A stretch of 64,000 nt of DNA from JAJFJD01 sp965228975 (GCA_965228975.1 OZ245851.1:4216001-4280000); one strand, 5' to 3'; positions 49,454-59,979 are shown, numbered from the stretch's first letter. Notes: a model not told the origin generated them from the sequence alone. Numbers and translations: made by a program.

Positions 49454-51007
49454 GTGAACGACTTCGAGGTCTTTGTCGATCAGGTAGGAGAGCCATTGAG
49501 GGGGGCTCTGCTCACATTCCTGGAAATATTCAAAAACGAAAATTTCGCACCGGTCCTGGCAGCTGTACTGATCGTTTGGGCATTTTTGATCATTGTCAAA
49601 TACCGGTTGAGCTACCGCGCCATGTTTGCAGCGTTAGGACGTCGGTCTCGAAAAATTCAATCCGTGATAGACGGCAAAGAGACCGTCGATGAACGGAGAG
49701 CGGCATTCGCGCAGAAATTCGTCGAAATAGATGAGGTGATGAAAGGTCCCGCGCCTAGATCGACTTCTCTGACGATTGCCTGGGAAGAATACAAGGAATC
49801 GATTGTAGACGAGACCACCACCCCGATACGGAATACGGCCAGGCCGAGCACGTTCTTTCTTGGAGCGGTGCCGCAACCAACCAAGCTTGCTTATTGGTCG
49901 AATTTTTTCGTGGGTTTTGGCCTGCTTTTGACATTTCTCGGTATTGTCGCAGCCTTGACGTTTACTTCGGAGGGGTTGAATACAGGAGGGGACGTTGAGA
50001 GTACCCAACAAGCGTTGCGGAACTTGTTGACGGTTGCAGCAGTTAAGTTTTTGACCTCGATCGGCGGCCTCGTAGGATCCCTATCGATACGTTGGCAAGA
50101 GAGAAAAATCGCTGCCAAGCTGGCAAGACAGGTCCGACAGCTTTGTGAGCTTTTGGAACAGGGCCTTTTGTACGTCTCTATCCAATCACTCGCGGCCAAT
50201 CAGTTGCGAGAGCTGGAATCACAAACCGCGCAGTTGGAAAAATTCAATACGGACCTTGCGTTAAGCATCGGCGAGAAGGTTGGTGCAGAATTCCGAGGTG
50301 CGATAGCACCGCTCACGGAATCTTTGAACTCCGTTGGCACCCGGCTAGTAGAATCGCAAACTGAATCTCTTGGCGTGCTTAAGGATGGTATTGGATCGAC
50401 TGTAGACAGTTTCGTCGAGGCTTCGGGTGGGCTCATGGAAAACATCGAGGTCTTCTCAAACCGAATCGAACGGTCCACCGAATCCATCGACGCGAGCGAA
50501 CAGAGTCTGCGCAGGCTTGTCTCCAGCCTCAACGAGAGCCTCGATAGCTACAATAAGGCATCTGTAGAATTGCAAGAAGCGGCGTCCGGGCTTCATGCCG
50601 CAGCGGAACCGGTTCATCGAATCGCAGCGACGTTAAGCTCTACGTCTGACAGACTGGCCGAAGTTGCCGAGAAAAACGAACAAACAACCACCCGTGCGAT
50701 GGAAGAACTGGGACTTCTCGTAAACCAAATTACAGAAATGGAGACGACTCTGAATGAGACTTGGTCTTCCTATAAAGACAGATTTGAGAAGGTGGATGAG
50801 GACCTCCAGAAGGCCCTCACAAGCATTACCGACGCTTTCGAAACAAACGTGGGGTCCCTGACCGATTTTACGCGAGATTTCGACCGTGCAATGGCATCAA
50901 CGGTCGGGCAACTGGCGGAAGTCGTGGAGCCGATAACGGAGTTTGCGGAGGAGCTTGGTGAGCTCTCTCATAAGCTCGGGAATGGGGAAGCAGAGAGGGC
51001 GCCATGA
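49454..51007 (+). CDS. zorA: Zorya anti-phage system protein ZorA (MotA-like)
   Basis: A 517-residue membrane protein. Hydrophobic segments at about residues 34-52, 152-172 and 190-212 give the MotA/TolQ/ExbB-like channel core. The C-terminal 270 residues are a long helical tail (LEKFNTDLALSIGEKVGAEF and so on) that in Zorya projects into the cytoplasm. With ZorB it forms a proton-driven rotary unit that senses envelope disturbance by phage. GGAGGGGTTC precedes the GTG at 49454. It heads the zorABCD operon; the next gene overlaps by 4 bp. Confidence 0.92.
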   Translation: MNDFEVFVDQVGEPLRGALLTFLEIFKNENFAPVLAAVLIVWAFLIIVKYRLSYRAMFAALGRRSRKIQSVIDGKETVDERRAAFAQKFVEIDEVMKGPAPRSTSLTIAWEEYKESIVDETTTPIRNTARPSTFFLGAVPQPTKLAYWSNFFVGFGLLLTFLGIVAALTFTSEGLNTGGDVESTQQALRNLLTVAAVKFLTSIGGLVGSLSIRWQERKIAAKLARQVRQLCELLEQGLLYVSIQSLAANQLRELESQTAQLEKFNTDLALSIGEKVGAEFRGAIAPLTESLNSVGTRLVESQTESLGVLKDGIGSTVDSFVEASGGLMENIEVFSNRIERSTESIDASEQSLRRLVSSLNESLDSYNKASVELQEAASGLHAAAEPVHRIAATLSSTSDRLAEVAEKNEQTTTRAMEELGLLVNQITEMETTLNETWSSYKDRFEKVDEDLQKALTSITDAFETNVGSLTDFTRDFDRAMASTVGQLAEVVEPITEFAEELGELSHKLGNGEAERAP

Positions 51008-51774
51008 TTGTCGACGAAACAAGGGCTCCCGCCGAAGTCGAAGCCGAAGTTGAGGAGGAGAATTACTTCATATCGATGACCGATATGCTGGTCGGCTTGA
51101 TATTCATATTTGTTATCATTCTAATGTACTTCGCACTGCAATATAAACAGACAACTTCAGATTTGACGACGGCTAACGATACTCGGACCGAAATTCTCCA
51201 AAACATCCAAGGCTACTTAAAGCGCCAAGGGCTCAGGGTCGAGATAGACACGAAGATGGGAATTCTACGTCTTCCGAATGAAGTGTTGTTTCAATCGGCA
51301 AAGGCGGAGGTCGACGAAGCTGGAGTTCGGGCGCTCGGTCATTTAGCCGAGGGAATGATGTCGATCTTGCCTTGTTATACCGATGGTGTTTCGAGGCCAA
51401 AGGGGTGTCCGAAAAGCCGACACCGGATCGATGCAGTATACATCGAGGGACACACAGATACGGATGCTCTAGTCCCCTCCCTCAGGCTCAAAGACAACTG
51501 GGATCTTTCGGTGGTTAGGGCAACGAATACCTACAGAGTGCTCGTATCTCTGCGGCCAGACCTCGCCAGATTGTGCAACGACGCGGGCCATCGGTCCCTT
51601 TGCCAACCGATATTGAGCGTGAGCGGGTACGGCGAAAATCGCCCCATTGCGATTAACGATGACTGGGAATCAAAAAGTCTCAATAGGCGCATCGACCTCC
51701 GGTTTCTCATGAGCACGCCGCAGTCGACTAGGGACCGAGGTCTACAAATTAAAATTCCGGAAGCCACAAAATGA
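51004..51774 (+). CDS. zorB: Zorya anti-phage system protein ZorB (MotB/OmpA-like)
   Basis: A 256-residue inner-membrane protein. A single transmembrane segment (about residues 27-46) starts with SMTDMLVGLIFIFV, and Asp27 matches the proton-carrying Asp of MotB and ZorB. The periplasmic part is an OmpA-type peptidoglycan-binding domain with VYIEGHTDTDAL and LSVVRATNTYRVL. It overlaps zorA by 4 bp (ATGA) and zorC by 4 bp. Confidence 0.92.
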   Translation: MIVDETRAPAEVEAEVEEENYFISMTDMLVGLIFIFVIILMYFALQYKQTTSDLTTANDTRTEILQNIQGYLKRQGLRVEIDTKMGILRLPNEVLFQSAKAEVDEAGVRALGHLAEGMMSILPCYTDGVSRPKGCPKSRHRIDAVYIEGHTDTDALVPSLRLKDNWDLSVVRATNTYRVLVSLRPDLARLCNDAGHRSLCQPILSVSGYGENRPIAINDDWESKSLNRRIDLRFLMSTPQSTRDRGLQIKIPEATK

Positions 51775-53159
51775 CGGGAGCCATAAAGCAGTGGGCGGCG
51801 ATAACGGAACGAACCCACCGTGCGATCGATGCGTCGCACTGGGTGCCGAAGAAAATGACCCAGCTTGCGGAAAAAATTGGCGATGACGCTTTTCGGGACT
51901 CAGTGCCGAACGAATCATTGGATGCACTTTTCGAGAGGATTTCGTCCGCCGTTGGTGATGGATTAGTTGCGAAACTACCGCGGCGCGACTTGAGGAACGT
52001 CGGCCGAGTGCTTTGGCGAGGGGAACAACCGCTCGCGCAAGATAGTGCTGCTCTCGGAGAACTTCTCGAAGAACTTTTCCGAAGAGGCGGTCGTGCCGGG
52101 CTACGAAACGTGATCTCGGCCTACTTGATGGGTTTCCAGTGGCGCAAACCGGGGATGGATATTGTCGCGGCGTTTATAGAACAGGCCGTTCGATTCCATA
52201 AATCGGAGTGGACAACATTGGCCGAAGAATATCGACTTTTTAAGCCGAAAGAGGGTGTCGATTGTCTCGCAGGCCTCTTGCTGCAAAGCGATGACCTGCC
52301 AACGCAAGTCCTATCGAAAGCAGGTATTCGTGGAACTGCAGTTCGGGGCGGATTCTGCGAAACGGTATACCGCGAATATTGCCGCCTTATCGAAACCTCG
52401 AGAGGCGCGGTTGTGGGGAATCACCAAAATCGGTTGCTCGATTGGCTGGGTCTAATGGACCAAAATCTATTTGTAGAGGCGAGCGACTCTACTGCCAATG
52501 CACTATTGATCCCATGGGCGGAAAATGATCCGCCGGAAGAATTAGCAACCAAGATAAGAGATTATTTGATCGGCGCTTTGGGAGACCCGCGATTTTCCCC
52601 GATCGATTGGTCGAATATACCTGAAGCCATGGCAATTTTTTTGAGATGGTTGACGCGTGCCTCAATATATCAGTTTCTCGATATCGTCGACCAAGTCACG
52701 CGCGGAACGCCCTTCAGTCACCAATGGCCTTATCGACGCGCGTTCTGGCTTGCCTATCTCGATGCCGACCATATCGAAAACGCTTGGGTGATATTTGGTC
52801 GTGAAGCTGCCGAAACCGCACGATTGAGGGCGGAAAGCACAGGCGATAGGTCGTGGCGCCAATTTGGAGTTTTCAATTCAGGACAGGGGAGAAGCCCTCA
52901 ACACGCGGGCTTGATCCTGGAGATTGGAGACTTGGTCATCTTGGATTGGAGTCACAATGGTAGATACAGCGTTTGGAAGAAAAGCGCAGAGGGCGCCCCT
53001 GCGCTGTTTCAGCGCCAATACAATCTCTCCAGAATTCAAGATCCGGAATTCTACGGGTCACACAGTGGGACCCAACGCTACTCATGGCAGCACACACTGG
53101 CGAACTACCTAAGACAAGAAACGGGTATTCGTATGCCTCAAACGCAATGGATGGTTTAG
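51771..53159 (+). CDS. zorC: Zorya anti-phage system protein ZorC (EH-signature type)
   Basis: A 462-residue soluble protein matching the ZorC/EH-signature family by position, size and its all-helical repetitive character. The C-terminal third has YRRAFWLAYLDADHIENAWV and ILDWSHNGRYSVWK, the Glu and His/Trp-containing blocks that name the family. It overlaps zorB by 4 bp and ends 11 bp before zorD. In type I Zorya, ZorC and ZorD are cytoplasmic effectors recruited after ZorAB activation. Confidence 0.88.
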   Translation: MTGAIKQWAAITERTHRAIDASHWVPKKMTQLAEKIGDDAFRDSVPNESLDALFERISSAVGDGLVAKLPRRDLRNVGRVLWRGEQPLAQDSAALGELLEELFRRGGRAGLRNVISAYLMGFQWRKPGMDIVAAFIEQAVRFHKSEWTTLAEEYRLFKPKEGVDCLAGLLLQSDDLPTQVLSKAGIRGTAVRGGFCETVYREYCRLIETSRGAVVGNHQNRLLDWLGLMDQNLFVEASDSTANALLIPWAENDPPEELATKIRDYLIGALGDPRFSPIDWSNIPEAMAIFLRWLTRASIYQFLDIVDQVTRGTPFSHQWPYRRAFWLAYLDADHIENAWVIFGREAAETARLRAESTGDRSWRQFGVFNSGQGRSPQHAGLILEIGDLVILDWSHNGRYSVWKKSAEGAPALFQRQYNLSRIQDPEFYGSHSGTQRYSWQHTLANYLRQETGIRMPQTQWMV

Positions 53160-53170
53160 ATAGACGACCA

Positions 53171-56100
53171 ATGCCTGAAATGATCCAGTTCGAATGGCAG
53201 CGTGATGACGACAATGTAATCGTCTCTTTGAACGAACGCCGAACTATCGGTGGGAAAAAGATCGTACCATTTGGGAACTGGCCGCGTATCGCTGAAGTCA
53301 GAAATTCTCCGGGCCTGGGACGTCTTCTCGCTTGGATCGAAGAAGGTCGTGAGACGGAAATCGGTGCACCATGGGCAGCCATCGAACATGGCAAGGTTCA
53401 ATTGTTGGATGTCGCGGTCGCCGCTTTGAGTGAAATCGAGGCGTCTAGCATCGGATTGCCTGCTTCCACCTCGTTGGTCATCGAGCTTGCGACCGAGGGT
53501 CTAATTAACGAAGAGGGATTTAAGGTCACCACCCGTTGGCTACAGCCTGGTGGGCGTGCGATTAGAACCCAGATCGATGGGGCAATAATTTCCTACGAAG
53601 GTACGCAAAGGCGTATCCCTGAACCATTATTCAGCCTTTATACCGCAGCGTTGAAGCTCTCTGAACCATTGTCAGAAGAGGAGAGGTTCGCGGCGCTCGA
53701 AACCCTTCAAAACTTTTGGCCGGATCTAGGGCCCAACTCGGTTAGTTCGAATGAGTACCTTAAAACAATCAGAATTCAGTACGCGGCTGGCTTTTCGGTA
53801 AGTCTGGGAGCGCGGGGACCATTGGATTTCGATCCCGTGCTGTTCAATAAACAGTCGCTCAAAGATGCGGAAACCGGCGAAATCCTCGACGAAGAGTTGG
53901 ACAGCGTCCTTTCTCCCAAACAGCAAACTCTATTCGCCGGCGATCGCTTTGTACGATCAGTGACATCCGGCCAATCTATCCGCTGGAAGATAATAATTAC
54001 GTCTTTATCGACCCATCCCTGCGTCCGGCACTAAAAGTCGTAAAGGATGTGCAAAGTGCCGATCCCGAGACAAGAAGGCGTTTCCTCAGTGGACCGAAAC
54101 GGTATCTGAAGGATCAACTTGCCGGTTCGGAATTGGGAGAGTTTGCAGATGAGTTGTTCGTGGAAACTGAACAGTTTTCCGAACGGGTCGTAGGTGTGGA
54201 TATATGGAAGCAACCAATTTTACCATGGATCAAACAAAGACCGAATACGTGGTTACCTGAAAGCTTTGGTCTGCGGGTAGGAGATGAATTCGTCGAGGTC
54301 GACCCAGCAGAAATCTCACCCCTAAGGTCTGCGGTCGAAGAGGCGATTTTGCGGGGAGACGAGTTTGCGGAGGTTGGGGAAATGAAAATTCCTGCAACCT
54401 CCCAAGCATTGGACGCTCTCAAGAGCATAGAGCAATTGAGCTCGGCGCAGACCGACGCCGATACGGAAGAAGAATCTCCGGATCCACCCCAAGATTTGGC
54501 CGAAAAGCTTTTTCTGACCGTTAGCGAAAATTTCGAAGAAGTCGAATATGCCCGGCTTGGCAAAGCCAAAAGCGTCCCGACCGATGTTACAGAGCAAATA
54601 GAAAATCCAAGTCGCGTAAAGACTGATTTGAAACCACATCAAGTAGTCGGATTCGGATGGCTAGTGAATAGCTATAGATCCGGTCGTCAGGGTGTGTTGG
54701 TCGCCGATGACATGGGACTTGGAAAGACGCTCCAAGCCCTAGCATTCATGGCTTGGTTACAAGACGGAAAGAGACCGACTCGAGGCCCGGCCCTTGTGGT
54801 AGCTCCAACAGGACTATTGGCCAATTGGCGAAAAGAGATAGAGACGCATCTTGACGAACGGGGCCTTGGCGAACTCGTCCTGGCGTTCGGTACAGATCTC
54901 AAACGACTGCGTTCGGAAGATGGGTTCAGCTCACGGGACATCGTTGCCGGCAAAGCCACTTTGGATACAGCCGACTGGATGCATGCGGGTGTCATTCTCA
55001 CCACCTACGAAACGATGCGCGACTATCATTTCAGCTTTGCAAGAATCCCGTTCGAGTTGATCGTTTTCGACGAAATTCAAAAGTTGAAGAATCACACGAG
55101 CCAAACGACGCGCGCATCTAAAACACTCAATGCCAAATTCGCGATCGGTCTGACCGGGACACCCGTGGAAAATCGTCTGCAAGATCTCTGGTCAATTGTG
55201 GACGTGTTATCTCCTGGACTTCTCGGCTCCAGCAAGGACTTCGAGCAGAAATATCCGGAGACCAGTGAAACTGCGCTGTCGGCGTTGCGAGAGAGATTGA
55301 CTGTGCCGGAAGACGGCGGTCCCGCCCACATGATGAGGCGTCTGAAAGAGGATCATTTGGAGGGGCTTCCGAAGAAGACGACCGTGAAACGTGACTTGGA
55401 GATGCCAGCCACTCAGGCACGAGCATACGCTTCGGTCGTTCAGCGCGCGATCGCTTCTCGTGACGTCATGACCAAACGGGATGGTATGCTCCATATCCTC
55501 CACAAGATGCGGGGAATTTCTCTCCACCCTTTAGACCCCAGGTTAGCGCCGCAAGACGAGTTGGACGATTATGCACTCGACTCGGCGCGCCTCAAATGGA
55601 CTTTGGAAATACTCGACGAGATTTTCATTAAGGGAGAAAAGGCTCTCGTCTTTGTCGAGAGCCTCGCTATGCAGTCGGTGCTCCAAGAACTTCTTTTCCA
55701 GAGATACCAACTGCCTCGACTGCCGATGCTTATCAACGGGTCGGTCCCCGGCGGGAAGCGGCAGCAGATGGTGGACCGTTTCCAAGGGGCGGCGGACGGC
55801 TTTGATGTATTGATCTTGTCACCGAGAGCGGGTGGCGTTGGTTTAACGCTCACAGCAGCCAACCACGTAATTCATTTATCGAGATGGTGGAACCCAGCGG
55901 TTGAGGATCAAAGTACGGATCGGGTGTTCCGAATTGGTCAAGAGCGGCCGGTGAGTGTCTATTTGCCTCTCGCAGTTCACCCTGACCCCAACATCGGACC
56001 AATCAGTTTTGACAAAAAGTTGGACGCACTTATAGAGCGCAAGCGGACTTTGAGCCGTGACATGCTGCGTCCCACACATGGTGACGACTCAGATATTCAA

Positions 56101-56808
56101 GAACTCTTCGATCAGGTGATCGGCATTGGAGAGGTTGAAGACCTCCGCGAAGAGCAAATCGAAGGTATTTCGGCTGAACTGGCTCACGATTCCCTTAAAC
56201 ATCCTCTGTATTCCAAATTCAATGCTCCAGACGTAAAAGAAATTAAGAATCTGGAGACTTCGATTGAACTACAAAAGGCTGAAACAGAGTCGCCTGTAAC
56301 AGCCGCAGTGTCAGGAGATGTCCCTCAATCGCGATGGGTGTTTGAGAGTGGAGAAGAGCGGGACCTCAGGGAAGTGTTCGCTGCCATAGCGGGACAAAAT
56401 GTCAAAACCATCTTGATCTCGGATCCCTATGCAATCGCAACGCCGCAAAGCCGTCAGGCAATCGTTACTTTCCTTGGAGTGGTAAAGGATCTATCGGGCC
56501 CCATCGACAAGATGATCATCGAATATACCCCTGTCGATCGACTACGCGACTACCGTGACAAAGAAAGTGATGGAGGTCAGAAATACGATTTGAGGCATCG
56601 TATTGTAGGGCCGAACGCTCCTTTGGCAGATCACAATGCCATAAATTTCAAAGAGAGGTGGCGTAGTCGCGATAGAGATTTTCACGATCGATCCATCACT
56701 ATAGAAGCTGGAGAACCTGACAGCATTCCGCATACCTACGACCTCAGCCGAGGTTTGTCTGGGCTCGTAGAACCCCGGTACGAATGTAGGGTCTATTACG
56801 TGAGTTAA
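53171..56808 (+). pseudogene. zorD: Zorya ZorD (SNF2-type helicase), split by a frameshift
   Basis: Together the two frames give about 1210 residues, the expected ZorD size. Part one (53171-54034) is open until frame 2 ends; the continuation in frame 1 is RPIYPLEDNNYVFIDPSLRP, which begins near 53962. A one-base loss near 53955-53962 explains the split. The second part is open to 56808 and has the SNF2 core: VLVADDMGLGKTLQAL, VVAPTGLLANW, FDEIQKLKN, GLTGTPVENRLQDLW and the helicase C half with DQSTDRVFRIGQ. A GTG at 54049 could restart translation, making an N-truncated helicase. No homopolymer at the break suggests true programmed slippage; a sequencing error is possible. Confidence 0.8.
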
Positions 56809-56857
56809 GAGTTACCATATTATGGCGTGTGGTACCCGGCAGTAAAAAATCAAGTGC
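56809..56857. other. Short gap after zorD
   Basis: Forty-nine bases between the zorD stop and the IS3 remnant. Only an A/T-rich stretch (AGTTACCATATTATGGCG) is visible; no clear terminator hairpin. Confidence 0.3.
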
Positions 56858-57130
56858 TCATTGCTTACGTGGGCGGCGGGGATAAGCGGGATTGTTTTGC
56901 ACCGCTCTCAGCCTGTAGAAAATATCGCCGTTCAATATTTCACCTCTGAACATAGCTTTGAAGCTTTCGCAATAGCCATTCTCCCACAGAAGTCCTTGTT
57001 CGATATAGGCGATCTTCGCTCCGACGGGGCCGATCCAAAGCAGCAAGCCTCGGTGATGAACTCTGGGCTACTGTCGGAACTGAGATGGGCCGACCGCCCG
57101 CGCAGAATGAAAATGTCCATCGGTAAGTCG
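56858..57130 (-). pseudogene. IS3-family transposase OrfB, C-terminal remnant with frameshift
   Basis: Minus-strand readings MDIFILRGRSAHLSSDSSPE then, in a different frame, VGAKIAYIEQGLLWENGYCE and SFKAMFRGEILNGDIFYRL. They match the rve integrase core of IS3 OrfB, including the second catalytic Asp block (xSDxxPE) and the last catalytic Glu (WENGYCESF). The frame changes between them, and the N-terminal half is missing. Confidence 0.75.
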
Positions 57131-57408
57131 ATGGCATCAACTAAATTTGGCCAACTTCCTGAGGCTCTTCGCGATCTTCAATAGGCCTGTTTGGCGTCCT
57201 ACGAAAAGAAATTAGACAAATGATCTTGTCCAGATTTTTTGGGAGAACAAAAATCAAATAAGACTGGACTTCGGTGCCCATCGGAGCACTTCTAGTGAAA
57301 CGCGGCACAACGACATGACCCCTTTGTTGCCGCCAAGCTCGGCGCCGACCGAGCTCGTCTTGGTGCAAGGCCTGCAGTATCCCCCGCAGCCTGAAATGAA
57401 GGTGGCCC
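57131..57408. other. Gene-free stretch upstream of the recombinase operon
   Basis: No supported gene. AAAAATCTGGACAAGATCAT lies on the minus strand near 57220-57240. The stretch probably holds the promoter of the DUF3489 operon, but no convincing -35/-10 pair could be chosen. Confidence 0.3.
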
Positions 57409-57702
57409 ATGACGACGAACTCCAGAAAATTGACGACCAAACAGGCGGGCAAGGCGGCCGTTGAAGTCCGGTCCAAATGCAAACGCGCCAAAAAAGGCGA
57501 CCGACTGATCAATCTGCTGAAGGCCCGCTCCAGCCGTAGTATCGCTATCCTGAGTGCCGAACGCGACTGGAAGCCCCATTCCACCCATACGGCGCTTTCT
57601 CGGCTTCGGAATGCTGGCTACGTTATTGAGAAGTCACCGCCGGACAAACAAGGCGGTGCACGTTACAAGATCTCTTGCTCGCCGGCGGACGCGGCCCAAT
57701 GA
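57409..57702 (+). CDS. DUF3489 domain protein
   Basis: A 97-residue basic protein: a basic N-terminus (TTKQAGKAAVEVRSKCKRAK), then KKGDRLINLLKARSSRSIAI and HTALSRLRNAGYVIEK. This matches DUF3489, a winged-helix-like small protein found beside DUF2924 and serine recombinases in alphaproteobacterial islands. A DNA-binding accessory role, such as recombination directionality, is inferred. GAAGGTGGCCC precedes the ATG. It overlaps the DUF2924 gene by 4 bp (ATGA). Confidence 0.85.
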   Translation: MTTNSRKLTTKQAGKAAVEVRSKCKRAKKGDRLINLLKARSSRSIAILSAERDWKPHSTHTALSRLRNAGYVIEKSPPDKQGGARYKISCSPADAAQ

Positions 57703-58127
57703 GTGTTCAAAAGGGACCCAGCATCGAGAGCGAGATCGCCGCGCTCGATGCCTTGGGTCGATCAACCCTATTACCGCGCTGGCGATCGGCATTTGGGCGA
57801 GAGGCGCCGCCGCATCTGTCACGGAGCCTCATGATTAAGGCCATAGCCTATGACATGCAGGCCAGCGCTTTCGGTGGGCTTACTCCCCGCACCATCCGCG
57901 CACTCAAGACCGGAGCGAAGCTGCAAGCTGGATCCACATCGCAGCAACAGCCGCGCCCAGGCACCCGGCTCGCACGAGAGTGGGACGGCATCCTGCACGA
58001 GGTCGAGGTACTAGACGATGGTTACCTTTGGCGCGAGCAGCGATATCGATCCCTATCAGCGATCGCCCTGGCCATCACAGGAACTAAGTGGTCGGGTCCG
58101 CGCTTCTTTGGCATCAAGCGCGGCTGA
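57699..58127 (+). CDS. DUF2924 domain protein
   Basis: A 142-residue protein with LDALGRSTLLPRWRSAFGRE, LMIKAIAYDMQASAFGGL and LAREWDGILHEVEVLDDG, then YRSLSAIALAITGTKWSGPR and FFGIK. This is the DUF2924 pattern, present almost always next to a large serine recombinase; the last block resembles a DNA-binding loop. The start at 57699 overlaps the DUF3489 stop; its own stop shares one base with the recombinase start. Confidence 0.87.
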   Translation: MSVQKGPSIESEIAALDALGRSTLLPRWRSAFGREAPPHLSRSLMIKAIAYDMQASAFGGLTPRTIRALKTGAKLQAGSTSQQQPRPGTRLAREWDGILHEVEVLDDGYLWREQRYRSLSAIALAITGTKWSGPRFFGIKRG

Positions 58128-59782
58128 TGCCAAAGAAGCCGGTCCGCTGCGCAATCTATACCCGCAAGTCCTCCGACGAAGGGCTGGAGCAGGACTTCAA
58201 CTCACTAGACGCCCAGCGCGAGGCCTGCGCGGCATATATCGCCAGCCAAAAGGGTGAAGGCTGGAAGTTAACATCTGGCCACTATGCAGATGGTGGTATT
58301 TCCGGCGGTACGCTAGACCGTCCCGGCCTAAACAAGTTGCTTGCCGATATCGAAGCCCGCGAGGTCGACCTTGTGGTCGTTTACAAGGTTGACCGGCTAA
58401 CACGATCGCTCGCCGATTTCGCCAAGTTGGTTGAGCACTTTGATGCGACCGGTGCTTCATTTGTCTCGGTAACCCAGCAGTTCAATACCGCCACCAGCAT
58501 GGGCCGGTTGACGCTCAACGTGCTACTGTCCTTCGCCCAGTTCGAGCGCGAGGTCACGGCCGAGCGTATACGGGACAAAATCGCGGCCTCCAAGAAAAAG
58601 GGATTATGGATGGGCGGACCTGTACCGCTCGGTTATGACGCCAGGGATCGCAGACTTGTCATTAACGAGGCGGAGGCCGAGACGGTCCAGAGAATTTTCG
58701 GCCTTTATCTTCAACTGGGCAACGTGCGGCGCGTAAAGGAAAAGGCAGATCGGCTGGGCCTCATTAGCAAGAAACGCTCGCGTACCAACGGTGATCCCTC
58801 GGGTGGTGTCGCCTTGACCCGCGGGCGGATCCATCACCTGTTATCCAATCCGGTTTATATCGGGAAGATCCGGCACAAAACGCAGATCTATCCCGGCAAA
58901 CACCCCGCGATCATCGATCGGGCTACATTCGATGCCGTCAGGGCAAAGCTCGGCTCAAATACCCGCGGAACCAAAACGCTTGCCAATGCAGCAATGTCCT
59001 CCCCGCTGGTCAGAAAGTTTATCGATGAGACTGGCGACAAACTGACACCATCCCATGCAGTCCGGCGTGGCAAGCGATATCGCTACTATGTCTCGCGCAG
59101 GCTTATCGCTCGCAGCGGCGAACAGAACACTGGCGGCTGGCGCCTTTCCGCCGGAGCGCTCGAGACCGCCGTAGCCCGCCTGATAACTGATGAGCTTACC
59201 ACGCAGCATTCAAGACTCTGTATGGTTCAGAATATGCCTGCAGAGAAACTCCAAGAGCTACCATCCAAGACGCAAGCTCTCCTTGCAAAATTGAAATCCC
59301 ACGAACGAGGCGCGGCGCTGAGCAAGCTCATCGAAGTCGGCCGAATTAAGCCGGGCCGACTATCGGTCACACTGAATGCAGCTGCCCTTGCCGAGCGACT
59401 GGGCGTGCAGCCTGGCCACATCAATCACCATGCCCTGACCCTGACCGGCGACTTCACTCTCCGTCGCCGAGGCGTCGAGGCCCGACTGGTGCTCGGGGAC
59501 AACTCATCGGGAGTCGATGAAACGCTCCTGAAGAACATTGCCAAAGGCTGGGCCTGGTTCGAACAGATCAAGGCCGGCATGACCATGCAGGCAATTGCCG
59601 ACCGCGAGGGTGTATCGCAACGTAGGATCGCCCATCTGGTCAATCTCGCCTTCCTGGCGCCAGACATTGTCCAGGCCATCGTAGACGGCCGTCAGCCAGC
59701 TGAATTGACGTCAGCCAGCCTGATCAAGTCGCCGCACAGAATCTTGTGGTCTGACCAGAGAGCTTGGATCGCCACTTTCTGA
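58127..59782 (+). CDS. Large serine recombinase (island integrase)
   Basis: A 551-residue site-specific recombinase. The resolvase domain (about residues 5-150) starts CAIYTRKSSDEGLEQDFNSL with the nucleophile Ser in the first block; YKVDRLTRSLADFAKLVEHF and AQFEREVTAERIRDKI complete it. The middle Recombinase domain (about 170-290) has PVPLGYDARD and HHLLSNPVYIGKIRHK. The C-terminal region is the extended type. The ATG at 58127 overlaps the DUF2924 stop. It lies about 200 bp from a tRNA-Ser gene, at the right edge of the defence island, and is probably responsible for the island's integration and excision. Confidence 0.9.
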   Translation: MPKKPVRCAIYTRKSSDEGLEQDFNSLDAQREACAAYIASQKGEGWKLTSGHYADGGISGGTLDRPGLNKLLADIEAREVDLVVVYKVDRLTRSLADFAKLVEHFDATGASFVSVTQQFNTATSMGRLTLNVLLSFAQFEREVTAERIRDKIAASKKKGLWMGGPVPLGYDARDRRLVINEAEAETVQRIFGLYLQLGNVRRVKEKADRLGLISKKRSRTNGDPSGGVALTRGRIHHLLSNPVYIGKIRHKTQIYPGKHPAIIDRATFDAVRAKLGSNTRGTKTLANAAMSSPLVRKFIDETGDKLTPSHAVRRGKRYRYYVSRRLIARSGEQNTGGWRLSAGALETAVARLITDELTTQHSRLCMVQNMPAEKLQELPSKTQALLAKLKSHERGAALSKLIEVGRIKPGRLSVTLNAAALAERLGVQPGHINHHALTLTGDFTLRRRGVEARLVLGDNSSGVDETLLKNIAKGWAWFEQIKAGMTMQAIADREGVSQRRIAHLVNLAFLAPDIVQAIVDGRQPAELTSASLIKSPHRILWSDQRAWIATF

Positions 59783-59979
59783 CGCTACGCACGCGGCTCG
59801 AAAATTTCCCTGATATTAGGGAAACCGGACCACAAAATTGCCAAATGGAGACAGCCACGGCCAAATCGCAGTTATTCTATTATGGAGACGGTCTCCACGG
59901 ACATATAAGTCAGCAGACGGCCGGGAACTCTGGGGTTCTTAGGAGATTGGCTGGGTTGCCAGCAAACACCAAGACTAAA
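59783..59979. other. Island-chromosome junction region with a palindrome
   Basis: Carries TGGAGAC-G-GTCTCCA at 59883-59897, a 7-1-7 palindrome, and a related ATGGAGACAGCC at 59844. It also has TTCCCTGATATTAGGGAAA (59805-59824), another inverted repeat. These are the obvious candidates for a recombinase crossover site; direct proof would need the other island end. Confidence 0.4.

Noticed and set aside
53940..54051. Programmed ribosomal frameshifting in zorD
   Set aside because: No slippery heptamer or homopolymer run is present at the junction, so a deletion or sequencing error is more likely.
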